NCBI GenBank assembly: GCA_020428585.1
Contig: JAGQMP010000017.1
Coordinates: 1 to 18,828, forward strand
Length of the DNA stretch: 18,828 nucleotides
Source: Patescibacteria group bacterium
GTDB lineage: Bacteria; Patescibacteriota; Minisyncoccia; Phycocordibacterales; UBA1006
Direction: 5' to 3'
Shown: positions 5,678 to 11,884 of the stretch, one piece after another
Numbering within the stretch: the first letter of the stretch is position 1
Layout of the letters: every line of letters starts with the position of its first letter
Translations under genes and position numbers: made by a program
The notes under the pieces: generated by a model
Database searches by the model: none
Seen by the model: the letters and a program-made list of their open reading frames with translations, nothing else
What the model was told of the DNA's origin: nothing

Positions 5678-7534
5678 ATGCGAAACCTTAGCACCATCAC
5701 CACATACCTTGCCCTAATCGTCGTCTTGCTTCCGTGGGCGGTTTCAGCGTCAGCGACCGATGGAACCATTGACGACACGAACCGGTACGCCTGGAGCGAG
5801 AACCTCGGATGGGTCGACTTTGGCTCTGACGAGGGAGATGTCCACGTAACCGATGATGATCTTCGCGGCCACGCCTACGGAGAAACCATTGGATGGATAA
5901 CCCTTAACTGCGAATCAACATCATCATGCGATGACGTTGATTACGGGGTCGATAACAATGGTGAAGGAACTCTCTCTGGCTACGGCTGGGGTGAGAACGT
6001 TGGATGGGTCAGGTTCGATCCGCCTAACGGTGGTGTCACGATCGATGACAACGGCATCTTTAGCGGCCACGCATGGAACGAGTCATCGGGATGGATCGTA
6101 TTCAACTGCGCAACCACAGATTCATGCGACGATACGAGCTACTACGTCGAAACCGACTGGCGACCGCAGAGTGTTCGGCCGGCGTGCAATAACGGCATCG
6201 ACGACGATGGTGACGGTGATATAGATTTCCCCGACGATGCCGACTGCGCGTCGCTTGATGGAACCAGTGAATCGTCAACCCCGACCGAAACGAATAGTGA
6301 AGGAGGAGGTGGCAGCGGGACCAGGTCAGTGACAGCTCCGCGCAGTTCGTTCGATAATTCCTACATTATCGTTAACGATGATGATCTAACCACACTATCT
6401 CGGGATGTAACCCTCGCCATAAGCGGAAACCCTGACGGGATTGCGATGAGAATAGCCAATTCACCCTTATCTTTCGACGAAACCTTCATCCCAATACAAG
6501 ACGAAGTTGGTTGGGACCTCTGTGACGGATTTGTCGTGTGTCTCTCGGGCGGTTATACGGTGTACATCCAATTCCAAGATGTCCTTGGCAACGTCTCGTC
6601 GATCATCAGTGATCGAATCACCCTCGTCGAGCCGTCACTAAGGACCACGCCCGCTTTGCAAACATCAGAAGCCCAGACATCAAACGGATTCTTTCGCATC
6701 CGAAGCGTGCCAAGCCTATTGGACCACGAAGGAGGCATCCCGTCCGAGACTAAAGAATTAAGTATCAGAGACTTTGCGAGCTTCCCCGATACCAAGGTCG
6801 AGATTGCCGTGGCCATGCCAAACAACCAGAGAGCCTCGTCAATGACCGGACTCCTCATTGCGCGAAACCTCCACCGAGAGGTACCAAGGAGTCCCCTGGC
6901 TTGGCTCTTCAACCAAGCCTACGCGCAGGAATCCGATGATGCGATTTTGGTTGAATCGTTCCCTTTCTCATCGTCCGACGATGAGAACTCGCTCTTTGAG
7001 GGAGAGTTCCAAACCCCGGACGAACCCAGCGTCTACGAGGTCCTCACCTACATCAAACTCGAAGGTGATTCGGATGAACCGACCATCCTCCGCATGGTCG
7101 GCACCGTGGCGCCTACCGGCTACGTCTACCAAACAACCCCGCGAGGAGAATCTCGCATCAAGGACGCCCTCGTCACCTTGCATTGGATCAACCCCGACAC
7201 GCACGCCTTTGAGGTGTGGCCTGCCCTCGACTTTGACCAGATCAACTCGCAGGTGACCGATGCAACGGGCAGGTATTCGTTCTTTGTACCGGAAGGCAGC
7301 TACTACCTGGAGGTCAGCGCGCCTGGCTACCGCACCGTCAAGACCCCTATGTTCTACTCTCGCGGAGACGGGCGCGTCATCAACATCCCGATCGAATTAG
7401 AATACGTCCTGTGGTGGGCCAAGCTCGCCCGCAGCTATGAAACCATAGTGTGGGTTATTCTCGCTACGTTCCTGCTCGCTATTGGGTGGAAGGCTATCAG
7501 AATAAAAAATAAAAAGCTAAGACGAGATTCTTAG
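5678..7534 (+). CDS. Membrane-anchored surface protein with G-W repeats
   Basis: A 618-residue exported protein. A signal peptide (about 1-26, ending VSASA) precedes four repeats of about 33 residues with the core A-x(4-5)-GW-[VI]-x-F/L (RYAWSENLGWVDFG, HAYGETIGWITLN, YGWGENVGWVRFD, HAWNESSGWIVFN; about 36-143), with disulfide-prone cysteines. Next comes a calcium-type acidic segment CNNGIDDDGDGDIDF (169-183), a linker rich in E, S, T and G, a long beta-rich region, and a carboxypeptidase-regulatory-like Ig fold (TDATGRYSFFVPEGSYYLEV, about 528-547). A C-terminal helix (about 588-606) and basic tail (KNKKLRRDS) anchor it facing outward. Its role is likely cell-surface attachment or envelope structure; this is inference. 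It starts 2 nt after the previous stop (TAATATG), so the two are translationally coupled. Its stop codon lies inside the terminator stem. Confidence 0.85.
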   Translation: MRNLSTITTYLALIVVLLPWAVSASATDGTIDDTNRYAWSENLGWVDFGSDEGDVHVTDDDLRGHAYGETIGWITLNCESTSSCDDVDYGVDNNGEGTLSGYGWGENVGWVRFDPPNGGVTIDDNGIFSGHAWNESSGWIVFNCATTDSCDDTSYYVETDWRPQSVRPACNNGIDDDGDGDIDFPDDADCASLDGTSESSTPTETNSEGGGGSGTRSVTAPRSSFDNSYIIVNDDDLTTLSRDVTLAISGNPDGIAMRIANSPLSFDETFIPIQDEVGWDLCDGFVVCLSGGYTVYIQFQDVLGNVSSIISDRITLVEPSLRTTPALQTSEAQTSNGFFRIRSVPSLLDHEGGIPSETKELSIRDFASFPDTKVEIAVAMPNNQRASSMTGLLIARNLHREVPRSPLAWLFNQAYAQESDDAILVESFPFSSSDDENSLFEGEFQTPDEPSVYEVLTYIKLEGDSDEPTILRMVGTVAPTGYVYQTTPRGESRIKDALVTLHWINPDTHAFEVWPALDFDQINSQVTDATGRYSFFVPEGSYYLEVSAPGYRTVKTPMFYSRGDGRVINIPIELEYVLWWAKLARSYETIVWVILATFLLAIGWKAIRIKNKKLRRDS

Positions 7535-7540
7535 CTTTTT
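7511..7540 (+). terminator. Intrinsic terminator of the surface-protein operon
   Basis: A 12-bp stem AAAAAGCTAAGA/TCTTAGCTTTTT with a 6-nt loop, followed by CATTTTT. The TAG stop of the upstream gene (7532-7534) is within the 3' arm. Confidence 0.85.
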
Positions 7541-7556
7541 CATTTTTGAGACGTTA

Positions 7557-7847
7557 TTATTTCTTAAGGGCAAACTTCGCCATCATTTCATGATGATCGG
7601 CTCCTGCGACAATTGCTGCTGTAGCAAGAACCAACCTATCGGTATATTCAAGCTGTCCTAAGTTTGTATTGATCAGGTCAATTGTATTAACATCAGGAAG
7701 GTGTTTTATAACCACTGGATTCCATTCAGTATTTCTTTGTTTAGACATAGACCAGAGAACTTTGTCTTCTCCGATAAAAACTCCATAAGAGTCACTTTCG
7801 CTCCTAATTACATCACCTAATACTAGGTTAACTGTACTTTTTTCCAT
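7557..7847 (-). CDS. Small hypothetical protein
   Basis: A 96-residue protein not recognised as any family. The N-terminal half looks like a small beta-barrel or SH3-like fold (VNLVLGDVIRSESDSYGVFIGEDKVLWSM). The C-terminal ~35 residues are helical and hydrophobic (DRLVLATAAIVAGADHHEMMAKFALKK), with a DHHE cluster near 84-87 that could bind a metal but has no family support. There is no signal peptide or membrane helix. It is monocistronic, with a good promoter 28 nt upstream of the ATG and no visible ribosome-binding site. It converges on the surface-protein operon, whose terminator is at 7511-7540. Confidence 0.7.
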   Translation of the reverse strand: MEKSTVNLVLGDVIRSESDSYGVFIGEDKVLWSMSKQRNTEWNPVVIKHLPDVNTIDLINTNLGQLEYTDRLVLATAAIVAGADHHEMMAKFALKK

Positions 7848-7874
7848 GATAATTTATTAAATTGGTTTATCTTT

Positions 7875-7903
7875 AAGATAATCTTAAAAAGATACCTTGT
7901 CAA
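7875..7903 (-). promoter_or_regulatory. Promoter of the 96-residue protein gene
   Basis: A perfect TTGACA (7898-7903), a 17-nt spacer, then TATCTT (7875-7880) on the minus strand. The leader is about 20 nt and A/T-rich with no Shine-Dalgarno sequence. Confidence 0.65.
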
Positions 7904-7959
7904 CTCAATAAGATAAAAGGCTCAGTTATAGAAAGATTGGGATAAAAGGGCTCGCCTAT

Positions 7960-8159
7960 CACGATGGCTCACGACTAGCCCCTCTCCTCGCGAGGAGAGG
8001 GGCGTCTTAGAGCTCATCGTCCTAGGCTGGGCGTTCGCGACAAGCACTCGCTTTCATACCGCTTCACTCTTTTCGAGCCCCTCATCGCTCCTACATCGCC
8101 AAGAAGAAAAACAACGCGTTGCGTTGCTTTTCTGCGATGTGGGCGATGAGGGGCTCGAA
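7960..8159 (-). repeat. Structured tail element downstream of tRNA-Val (copy B)
   Basis: Reading out from the tRNA on the minus strand: the tRNA T-loop and 3' acceptor strand (8159-8140); a hairpin AAAAGCAACGC-AAC-GCGTTGTTTTT (8131-8107) that can act as terminator; an inverted copy of the tRNA 3' end (8088-8072, 17 bp perfect, plus a further 7 bp of GCGATGT/ACATCGC); AAAAGAG; a ~45-nt variable stretch; GACGATGAG (8021-8013); a perfect 26-bp GC-rich palindrome centred on TCGCGA (8003-7978); and CCATCGTG (7967-7960). The same order of parts follows tRNA-Ser at 11865-12093. No protein-coding gene is supported here. Confidence 0.7.
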
Positions 8160-8212
8160 CCCCCGACCTTTTCGGTGTAAACGAACTGCTCTACCAACTG
8201 AGCTAATCGCCC
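8140..8212 (-). tRNA. tRNA-Val(TAC)
   Basis: A 73-nt cloverleaf on the minus strand. Acceptor GGGCGAT pairs with ATCGCCC, the discriminator is A, and CCA is not encoded. The D arm is GCTC/GAGC with AGTTGGTA loop. The anticodon loop TTTACAC gives anticodon TAC (GUA codons). The outermost anticodon-stem pair is a G-A mismatch. The T arm is GGGGG TTCGAGC CCCTC. It lies 111 nt downstream of tRNA-Arg(TCT) on the same strand and probably shares its transcript. Confidence 0.95.
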
Positions 8213-8323
8213 CCTGGCTAATTTCTAATTTACGAATTTACAAATTATCAATGACCTAAAACGACAAAATAACATAGATCGCGATTTGGAAATTGAACCT
8301 TAAAACTTGAAAATTTTCTTCTG

Positions 8324-8395
8324 TCCTCCCACCAAGAGTCGAACTTGGATCTAGGGATTAGAAGTCCCTCGTTCTATCCATTGAACTATGGGAGG
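8324..8395 (-). tRNA. tRNA-Arg(TCT)
   Basis: A 72-nt cloverleaf on the minus strand. Acceptor CCTCCCA pairs with TGGGAGG, the discriminator is A, and no CCA is encoded. The anticodon stem AGGGA/TCCCT with loop CTTCTAA gives anticodon TCT (AGA codons). The T arm is CCAAG/CTTGG. It is highly similar outside the anticodon arm to tRNA-Arg(GCG) at 2643. No terminator lies between it and tRNA-Val, which supports cotranscription. Confidence 0.95.
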
Positions 8396-8425
8396 TGTCC
8401 CGTTCAACGTGACGTGAACAACGGA

Positions 8426-8434
8426 ACTATAGCA
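8426..8434 (-). promoter_or_regulatory. Extended -10 promoter of the tRNA-Arg/tRNA-Val unit
   Basis: TGC-TATAGT on the minus strand, 30 nt before the tRNA-Arg(TCT) 5' end. The short leader can form a GTTCA/TGAAC hairpin. Confidence 0.5.
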
Positions 8435-8445
8435 TAGGAACCCGT

Positions 8446-9447
8446 TTATGCAACGGGAACCGTAGGGGTCATGCGTGACATCGCCTGAGCGATCAAAGGT
8501 TGGTAGCGATAGCTGTCGTCACGATGAAGAGTCAAAACATCTTGGAATTGATACCGAGGATGCTTGATAACATACAGCTCGCCCGCCGCATCACCAACCA
8601 CCTTGCCGAGGGCGTCGACATATCCTCGAATCGGCAGGTCAAGAAACGTGACGACAAGTGATGACCCTTCTTTCATCCCCCGTTGTGTGATGAATTCAAT
8701 CACCGGGGACATCGATTTCGTAACTTTGCGATACACCCGTTCGTCACGATGTGCGCGCAGAACCCCATAGCGAGCAAAAATTTCCCGCGCCTTTGGTTCA
8801 GTAATTGAAAGAACATCAACCACACTCTCAATAAAATCACGATACGATGAAGCAAAGGTTTTTGATGATTGATAGATGCCATCTTTGAATTCGACGATTT
8901 CGGTTGAAGTCTCACCAACGATCACCTGCGAAACACGTCCCTTCGGAACGATCGGGCCGAACGCTAGGTAATGTGATTGAAATGACAATACCTCAAGCCC
9001 AGCTCGGGCAAAGACGTGCCGATAACTGGATGCGACTTCTTTGGGGAGACCTACACACAAGGCTTGATCCTTGTCGTTTTCTTTGTATGGATATAATTCA
9101 ATATGATGAGTTCGATACCAGGCAAGATCTTGGTCACGAGCAATTTTTGCAAGACGTTTTTCCAAGGTTCCCCTTCCCTCACCTAATGACACGCTGGTGG
9201 TAAAGAAGTATTCATGCGGAAGGATGAGGTCAACCTTTTTCACCTGCACCTTTTTGGCAATTTTTTCGAGAATCTTTTTTAACACCTCGGCCTTCAAGAT
9301 TTCACCCCGAACAACGACACCTTCGGGTAAGGGGGACCAATCATGCGCCACCACAAAGAACCCCCTTCCATTATTTGCAAGGGTAAGGTAAGCGATGTGA
9401 GTATCAGTAATTAATACGACGGTGCGTGACGCTTTCTTCGTGGTCAT
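8446..9447 (-). CDS. PilM-like actin-fold protein (type IV pilus assembly)
   Basis: A 333-residue soluble protein whose N-terminal half follows the PilM pattern (actin/FtsA-like ATPase fold): a first strand TVVLITDTHIAYLTLA, then a pilus-family segment LPEGVVVRGEILKAEVLKKILEKI near 39-62, then KKVDLILPHEYFFTTSVSL, where PilM proteins have a strand resembling VxxALP. PilM is a cytoplasmic protein linking type IV pilus motor ATPases to the inner-membrane PilN/PilO complex. The usual phosphate-1 D-[IV]-G-[TS] loop is degenerate here (LITDTHIAYLTL), so ATP binding is uncertain. No pilN, pilO or pilin gene is adjacent. It starts 22 nt after the DedA-type gene but has its own extended -10 box 7 nt before the ATG. 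Confidence 0.6.
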   Translation of the reverse strand: MTTKKASRTVVLITDTHIAYLTLANNGRGFFVVAHDWSPLPEGVVVRGEILKAEVLKKILEKIAKKVQVKKVDLILPHEYFFTTSVSLGEGRGTLEKRLAKIARDQDLAWYRTHHIELYPYKENDKDQALCVGLPKEVASSYRHVFARAGLEVLSFQSHYLAFGPIVPKGRVSQVIVGETSTEIVEFKDGIYQSSKTFASSYRDFIESVVDVLSITEPKAREIFARYGVLRAHRDERVYRKVTKSMSPVIEFITQRGMKEGSSLVVTFLDLPIRGYVDALGKVVGDAAGELYVIKHPRYQFQDVLTLHRDDSYRYQPLIAQAMSRMTPTVPVA

Positions 9448-9454
9448 TGCATCC

Positions 9455-9463
9455 AGTATACCA
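9455..9463 (-). promoter_or_regulatory. Extended -10 promoter, leaderless geometry
   Basis: TGG-TATACT on the minus strand, seven bases (GGATGCA) before the ATG at 9447. GGAT could act as a very weak ribosome-binding site. The surrounding ~25 nt nearly match the promoter at 12894-12902. Confidence 0.55.
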
Positions 9464-9469
9464 AAGAAC

Positions 9470-10051
9470 CTAGATCAGCGTGTAACGAAGCACCAGATAA
9501 GCGACCACCAGAATACCAAGGACGAGGGTGAATCGGTTCACGTTCTTAATCAGGACCTTCCCCGTCCGTTCACCAAATCGATATGGAATGTACGTTTCAG
9601 CAAAGAACCGAAGACCGCGGCCCAGGATCGAAGCGATAATAAAAGGAAAGAGCGGCACGCCGACGGCACCACCCGCAACGGTGAAGACCTTGTACGGAAT
9701 TGGGGTAAAAGCAGAAGTGAACATAACCAAAAACACGCTACCGTCAAAGAGTTGGGTTACCTTCAAAAATTGGTCTTCGTATCCGTAAAAGGCAATCAAG
9801 TCGTGACCAAAGACATCAAACAAATAGGCGCCAAGGAGATATCCGAACACGGCACCAAGCACCGACCACACGGTGGCCACGGTACCGTACCTTAGCCATT
9901 TTTTAGGGTGTGCTGCCGCGAGGGTAAAGGTAAAAATATCAACCGGGATCGGGAAAATAACTGATTCAAAGAACGCAACGGCCCCAAGGAACCACATAAT
10001 CCAGGGCTTATCGGTAACCGAGCGAAACCAGCTAATAAAACGTTGATACAT
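9470..10051 (-). CDS. DedA/YqaA family (VTT domain) membrane protein
   Basis: A 193-residue integral membrane protein with the VTT/DedA arrangement. The N-terminal re-entrant segment FLGAVAFFESVIFPIPVDIF (about 20-39) carries the glutamate and proline-rich loop typical of the YqaA branch. It is followed by helices near 55-76 and 103-121 with FTPIPYKVFTVAGGA, the second re-entrant half. The conserved GRGLRFFAET near 143-152 supplies the family arginine, and a final helix lies near 173-192. DedA proteins affect membrane lipid (undecaprenyl phosphate or phospholipid) translocation and envelope homeostasis; the exact substrate here is unknown. The start ATG is 6 nt after TGT-TATGAT. A UppP phosphatase is encoded elsewhere in this window, consistent with polyprenyl-phosphate handling but not operonic. 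Confidence 0.85.
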   Translation of the reverse strand: MYQRFISWFRSVTDKPWIMWFLGAVAFFESVIFPIPVDIFTFTLAAAHPKKWLRYGTVATVWSVLGAVFGYLLGAYLFDVFGHDLIAFYGYEDQFLKVTQLFDGSVFLVMFTSAFTPIPYKVFTVAGGAVGVPLFPFIIASILGRGLRFFAETYIPYRFGERTGKVLIKNVNRFTLVLGILVVAYLVLRYTLI

Positions 10052-10057
10052 AGCTGT

Positions 10058-10066
10058 ATCATAACA
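10058..10066 (-). promoter_or_regulatory. Extended -10 promoter, leaderless geometry
   Basis: TGT-TATGAT on the minus strand followed by ACAGCT and the ATG at 10051. No ribosome-binding site can fit. Confidence 0.55.
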
Positions 10067-10090
10067 GAATGGGCTGCTTTTGCTTGATTA

Positions 10091-10119
10091 TTGACAATAC
10101 TTATAAAATATGTAAATAT
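10091..10119 (+). promoter_or_regulatory. Promoter of the 144-residue secreted protein gene
   Basis: Perfect TTGACA (10091-10096), a 17-nt spacer ending in TGT, and AAATAT (10114-10119; TAAATA one base earlier is an alternative). The leader is about 45 nt and A-rich without a Shine-Dalgarno sequence. It resembles the promoter at 12146-12174. Confidence 0.55.
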
Positions 10120-10170
10120 ATTGATGAATACGCATACAGACAAAAAACGTAAACCCTTAATTAAATACTT

Positions 10171-10605
10171 ATGAAAACACTATTCATTCCCTTCTTGCTG
10201 ATACTTATGTTCTTTGGGAGTTCTCAATCTTCTCATGCTCAGATGCAAGAAATCCAAATGGAAACCGAGGAAATGTACGTCAAGGACTTTGTTCAATCTA
10301 TACGAATTAAAAGATTGATCAAAAGATACGATAATACCGCCGCAGATTATCACAAAATGAAGAGTACGGGAGTCAAAGCTCGGATAGCCTTGATGCAACA
10401 TACCCTTCGGGTGATTATTCAGTACGCTCTATGGAAAGAAGGCCGATCCGATCTCTTCATCGACGCGTTAATGATTGAATTGACTGAAGAAATGAAGGTA
10501 TCCCCGCGACCCATTGTGGCATGGACGAAAAGAAACCTACCTGAGCAATATCAATACATGATGTTCAAAATTCCAAAAGGAAAAAGAAAAGCTCATATTG
10601 TATAA
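10171..10605 (+). CDS. Small secreted protein, hypothetical
   Basis: A 144-residue protein I do not recognise. It opens with a clear Sec signal peptide (MKTLFIPFLLILMFFGSSQSSHA, cleavage likely after SHA near residue 23). The mature ~120 residues are charged and helical with no cysteines or membrane helices: an acidic start (QMQEIQMETEEMYVKDF), a basic stretch (RIKRLIKRYD), a helix (ARIALMQHTLRVIIQYALWKEG) and a Lys-rich end (KIPKGKRKAHIV). It could be a periplasmic or wall-associated helical-bundle protein; function unknown. It is monocistronic, divergent from the DedA gene, and ends before a bidirectional terminator shared with the gene at 10661. Confidence 0.75.
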   Translation: MKTLFIPFLLILMFFGSSQSSHAQMQEIQMETEEMYVKDFVQSIRIKRLIKRYDNTAADYHKMKSTGVKARIALMQHTLRVIIQYALWKEGRSDLFIDALMIELTEEMKVSPRPIVAWTKRNLPEQYQYMMFKIPKGKRKAHIV

Positions 10606-10632
10606 TCAGTTGGGACTGTAAACCTCACAACA

Positions 10633-10656
10633 AAAGGCAACCATTCGGTTGCCTTT
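10633..10656. terminator. Bidirectional intrinsic terminator
   Basis: A perfect 10-bp stem AAAGGCAACC/GGTTGCCTTT with loop ATTC, between the convergent genes ending at 10605 (+) and 10661 (-). T-rich flank on the plus side (ATTTTTA). Confidence 0.85.
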
Positions 10657-10660
10657 ATTT

Positions 10661-11179
10661 TTATCTGACCTTGGTGCCTGGTTCCACCTCGCCCTGTGGG
10701 CCGAGGAACACAGGATTGCCATCAATACCATCAACGGCCATCAACATCCCATAACTGGTCACCCCGCGAATCTCACGCGGCTCGAGGTTCAGAATATAGA
10801 GGCCATACTTCCCTTCTAACTCTTTGTAATCAGGCCAATACTCGCGAATGCCCGATACGATTTGCCGGACATCGCGACCGGCGTATTCAGATTTACCGAA
10901 AGGAATCTCATATGTACCTGAGTTACAGGTGCAAGTAATTTCACAGGTACATTCCCCTTCGCAATCTTCGCAGGTTTCTTTTTTACATGTACCGTTGCAG
11001 TTAATTGCCTGTTTGGTTTCTCCCAGACCCCCGATCGAGCCGGGGGTGATTCCGGTCTGAGGACCGAAATCAATTTCGAAGCGAAGCAATTTATCCGCCC
11101 CATCGATGGGTTCAACACAGCGAATAAGCCCAAGACGCATATCCATCTTTTTAAAGTCGTCGTAGCTTACGTAATTCAT
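10661..11179 (-). CDS. MetRS-C/CsaA-type tRNA-binding OB protein with Cys-rich insert
   Basis: A 172-residue stand-alone tRNA-binding domain. The N-terminal FKKMDMRLGLIRCVEPIDGADKLLRFEIDFG and the C-terminal RQIVSGIREYWPDYKELEGKYGLYILNLEPREIRGVTSYGMLMA match the EMAP-II/MetRS C-terminal/CsaA OB-fold used for structure-based tRNA binding. Between them, at about 39-103, is an insert of some 60 residues carrying eight cysteines at 61, 65, 70, 73, 77, 79, 83 and 85, including CKKETCEDCEGECTCEITC. This spacing suggests bound metal, probably zinc or an iron-sulfur site, which is inference. The typical domain runs straight from the DFG strand into RQIVSGI. It could deliver tRNA to a synthetase or act as a tRNA chaperone. 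It has its own promoter and lies downstream of ruvX. Confidence 0.85.
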   Translation of the reverse strand: MNYVSYDDFKKMDMRLGLIRCVEPIDGADKLLRFEIDFGPQTGITPGSIGGLGETKQAINCNGTCKKETCEDCEGECTCEITCTCNSGTYEIPFGKSEYAGRDVRQIVSGIREYWPDYKELEGKYGLYILNLEPREIRGVTSYGMLMAVDGIDGNPVFLGPQGEVEPGTKVR

Positions 11180-11186
11180 GTCATCC

Positions 11187-11214
11187 AGTCTAAAATGTTG
11201 AGAAAATATTGCAA
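11187..11214 (-). promoter_or_regulatory. Promoter, leaderless geometry
   Basis: TTGCAA (11209-11214), a 16-nt spacer, TAGACT (11187-11192), then GGATGAC and the ATG at 11179 on the minus strand. It lies in the 48-nt gap after ruvX. Confidence 0.45.
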
Positions 11215-11227
11215 ATTAAAAAATATA

Positions 11228-11659
11228 TTATTTTTGCTTATCAAGATATCGCTGCAAGATAATCGCAGCTGCACGATCATCATTTGCCTCGCGGCGTGCC
11301 TGGTTCCCCTGCCCCGTCCATGATTCGTTCGCGATGTTTCCCTTTCCGTACAGATGCGCATCAGCTGCGACCGAACTGAACGATTCGTCTTGAAAATAAA
11401 TGGGGAGTTTAACCACTTCCTCGAGTTTCGAGATAAACGAGTGAATTCTATCCATCACCTGGTTATCATTCCCATCAATATCAATTGATTTGCCAATGAC
11501 GATGGTTTTGATGTTTTCTTCATGTATCAAGGCAACTATGTTATCTAATAATGAGGTGTCATTATTAAGGATGCCTTTTGGGAACGCGATGGTCCCTTCG
11601 TCGTTTGAAACTGCGATGCCTATCCGCCGTGTTCCGTAATCAATGCCAAGGTGTTTCAT
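11228..11659 (-). CDS. ruvX: Putative Holliday junction resolvase / pre-16S nuclease RuvX (YqgF)
   Basis: A protein of about 143 residues with the RNase H-like YqgF fold. It has LGIDYGTRRIGIAVS at the N-terminus (first catalytic Asp at residue 7), IVIGKS in the second strand, FQDESFSS, where the Glu/Asp pair is catalytic, and the C-terminal NDDRAAAIILQRYL with the last catalytic Asp. RuvX/YqgF is implicated in 16S rRNA 5' end maturation and possibly in Holliday junction processing. Length is normal. An in-frame TTG nine bases upstream would add three residues, but the ATG at 11659 places the family's start correctly and has GGAG three bases ahead (short spacing). A TATAGA box lies 10 nt upstream of it. 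Confidence 0.93.
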   Translation of the reverse strand: MKHLGIDYGTRRIGIAVSNDEGTIAFPKGILNNDTSLLDNIVALIHEENIKTIVIGKSIDIDGNDNQVMDRIHSFISKLEEVVKLPIYFQDESFSSVAADAHLYGKGNIANESWTGQGNQARREANDDRAAAIILQRYLDKQK

Positions 11660-11701
11660 ATTCTCCAAGTCTATAGTTAGGAGTTATAAGTTACAAGCCT
11701 T

Positions 11702-11749
11702 ACCAAAAGCCATTCTACTATTCGATCGAATAGTAGAATGGCTTTTGGT
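11702..11749. repeat. Perfect 48-bp palindrome
   Basis: An uninterrupted 24+24-bp palindrome with no loop, arms ACCAAAAGCC...GGCTTTTGGT, centred on TCGA between 11725 and 11726. It lies between ruvX (-) and the tRNA-Ser promoter (+). There is no T-run, so it is not a classical intrinsic terminator. Confidence 0.9.
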
Positions 11750-11761
11750 GACTACGGCTCG

Positions 11762-11789
11762 TTGTTTTTTCAGGATGCTGTGATAGTAT
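11762..11789 (+). promoter_or_regulatory. tRNA-Ser promoter
   Basis: TTGTTT (11762-11767), a 16-nt spacer, then TGA-TAGTAT with the hexamer at 11784-11789. Transcription would begin within a few bases of the tRNA 5' end at 11798. Confidence 0.55.
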
Positions 11790-11797
11790 CAAACCTT

Positions 11798-11884
11798 GGA
11801 AGTGTGGCTGAGTGGTTGAAAGCAACGGTCTTGAAAACCGTCATACGGGAAACCGTATCGTGGGTTCGAATCCCACCGCTTCCG
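11798..11884 (+). tRNA. tRNA-Ser(TGA)
   Basis: An 87-nt class II tRNA. Acceptor GGAAGTG pairs with CGCTTCC (one G-C after G-T wobble arrangement), and the discriminator is G as expected for serine. The anticodon stem ACGGT/ACCGT with loop CTTGAAA gives anticodon TGA (UCA codons). The long variable arm is ATACGG-GAAA-CCGTAT, and the T arm is GTGGG TTCGAAT CCCAC. The 3' end is followed by CCT, so CCA is not encoded. Confidence 0.96.

Noticed and set aside
7960..8159. tRNA tails explained as simple terminators
   Set aside because: A terminator accounts for only the first hairpin. The tRNA-specific inverted copy and the distal module shared with the tRNA-Ser tail are not needed for termination, so the stretch is kept as a separate element.
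11660..11668. TTG start giving RuvX three more residues
   Set aside because: The ATG at 11659 matches the family's N-terminus, and the GGAG element lies between the two candidate starts.
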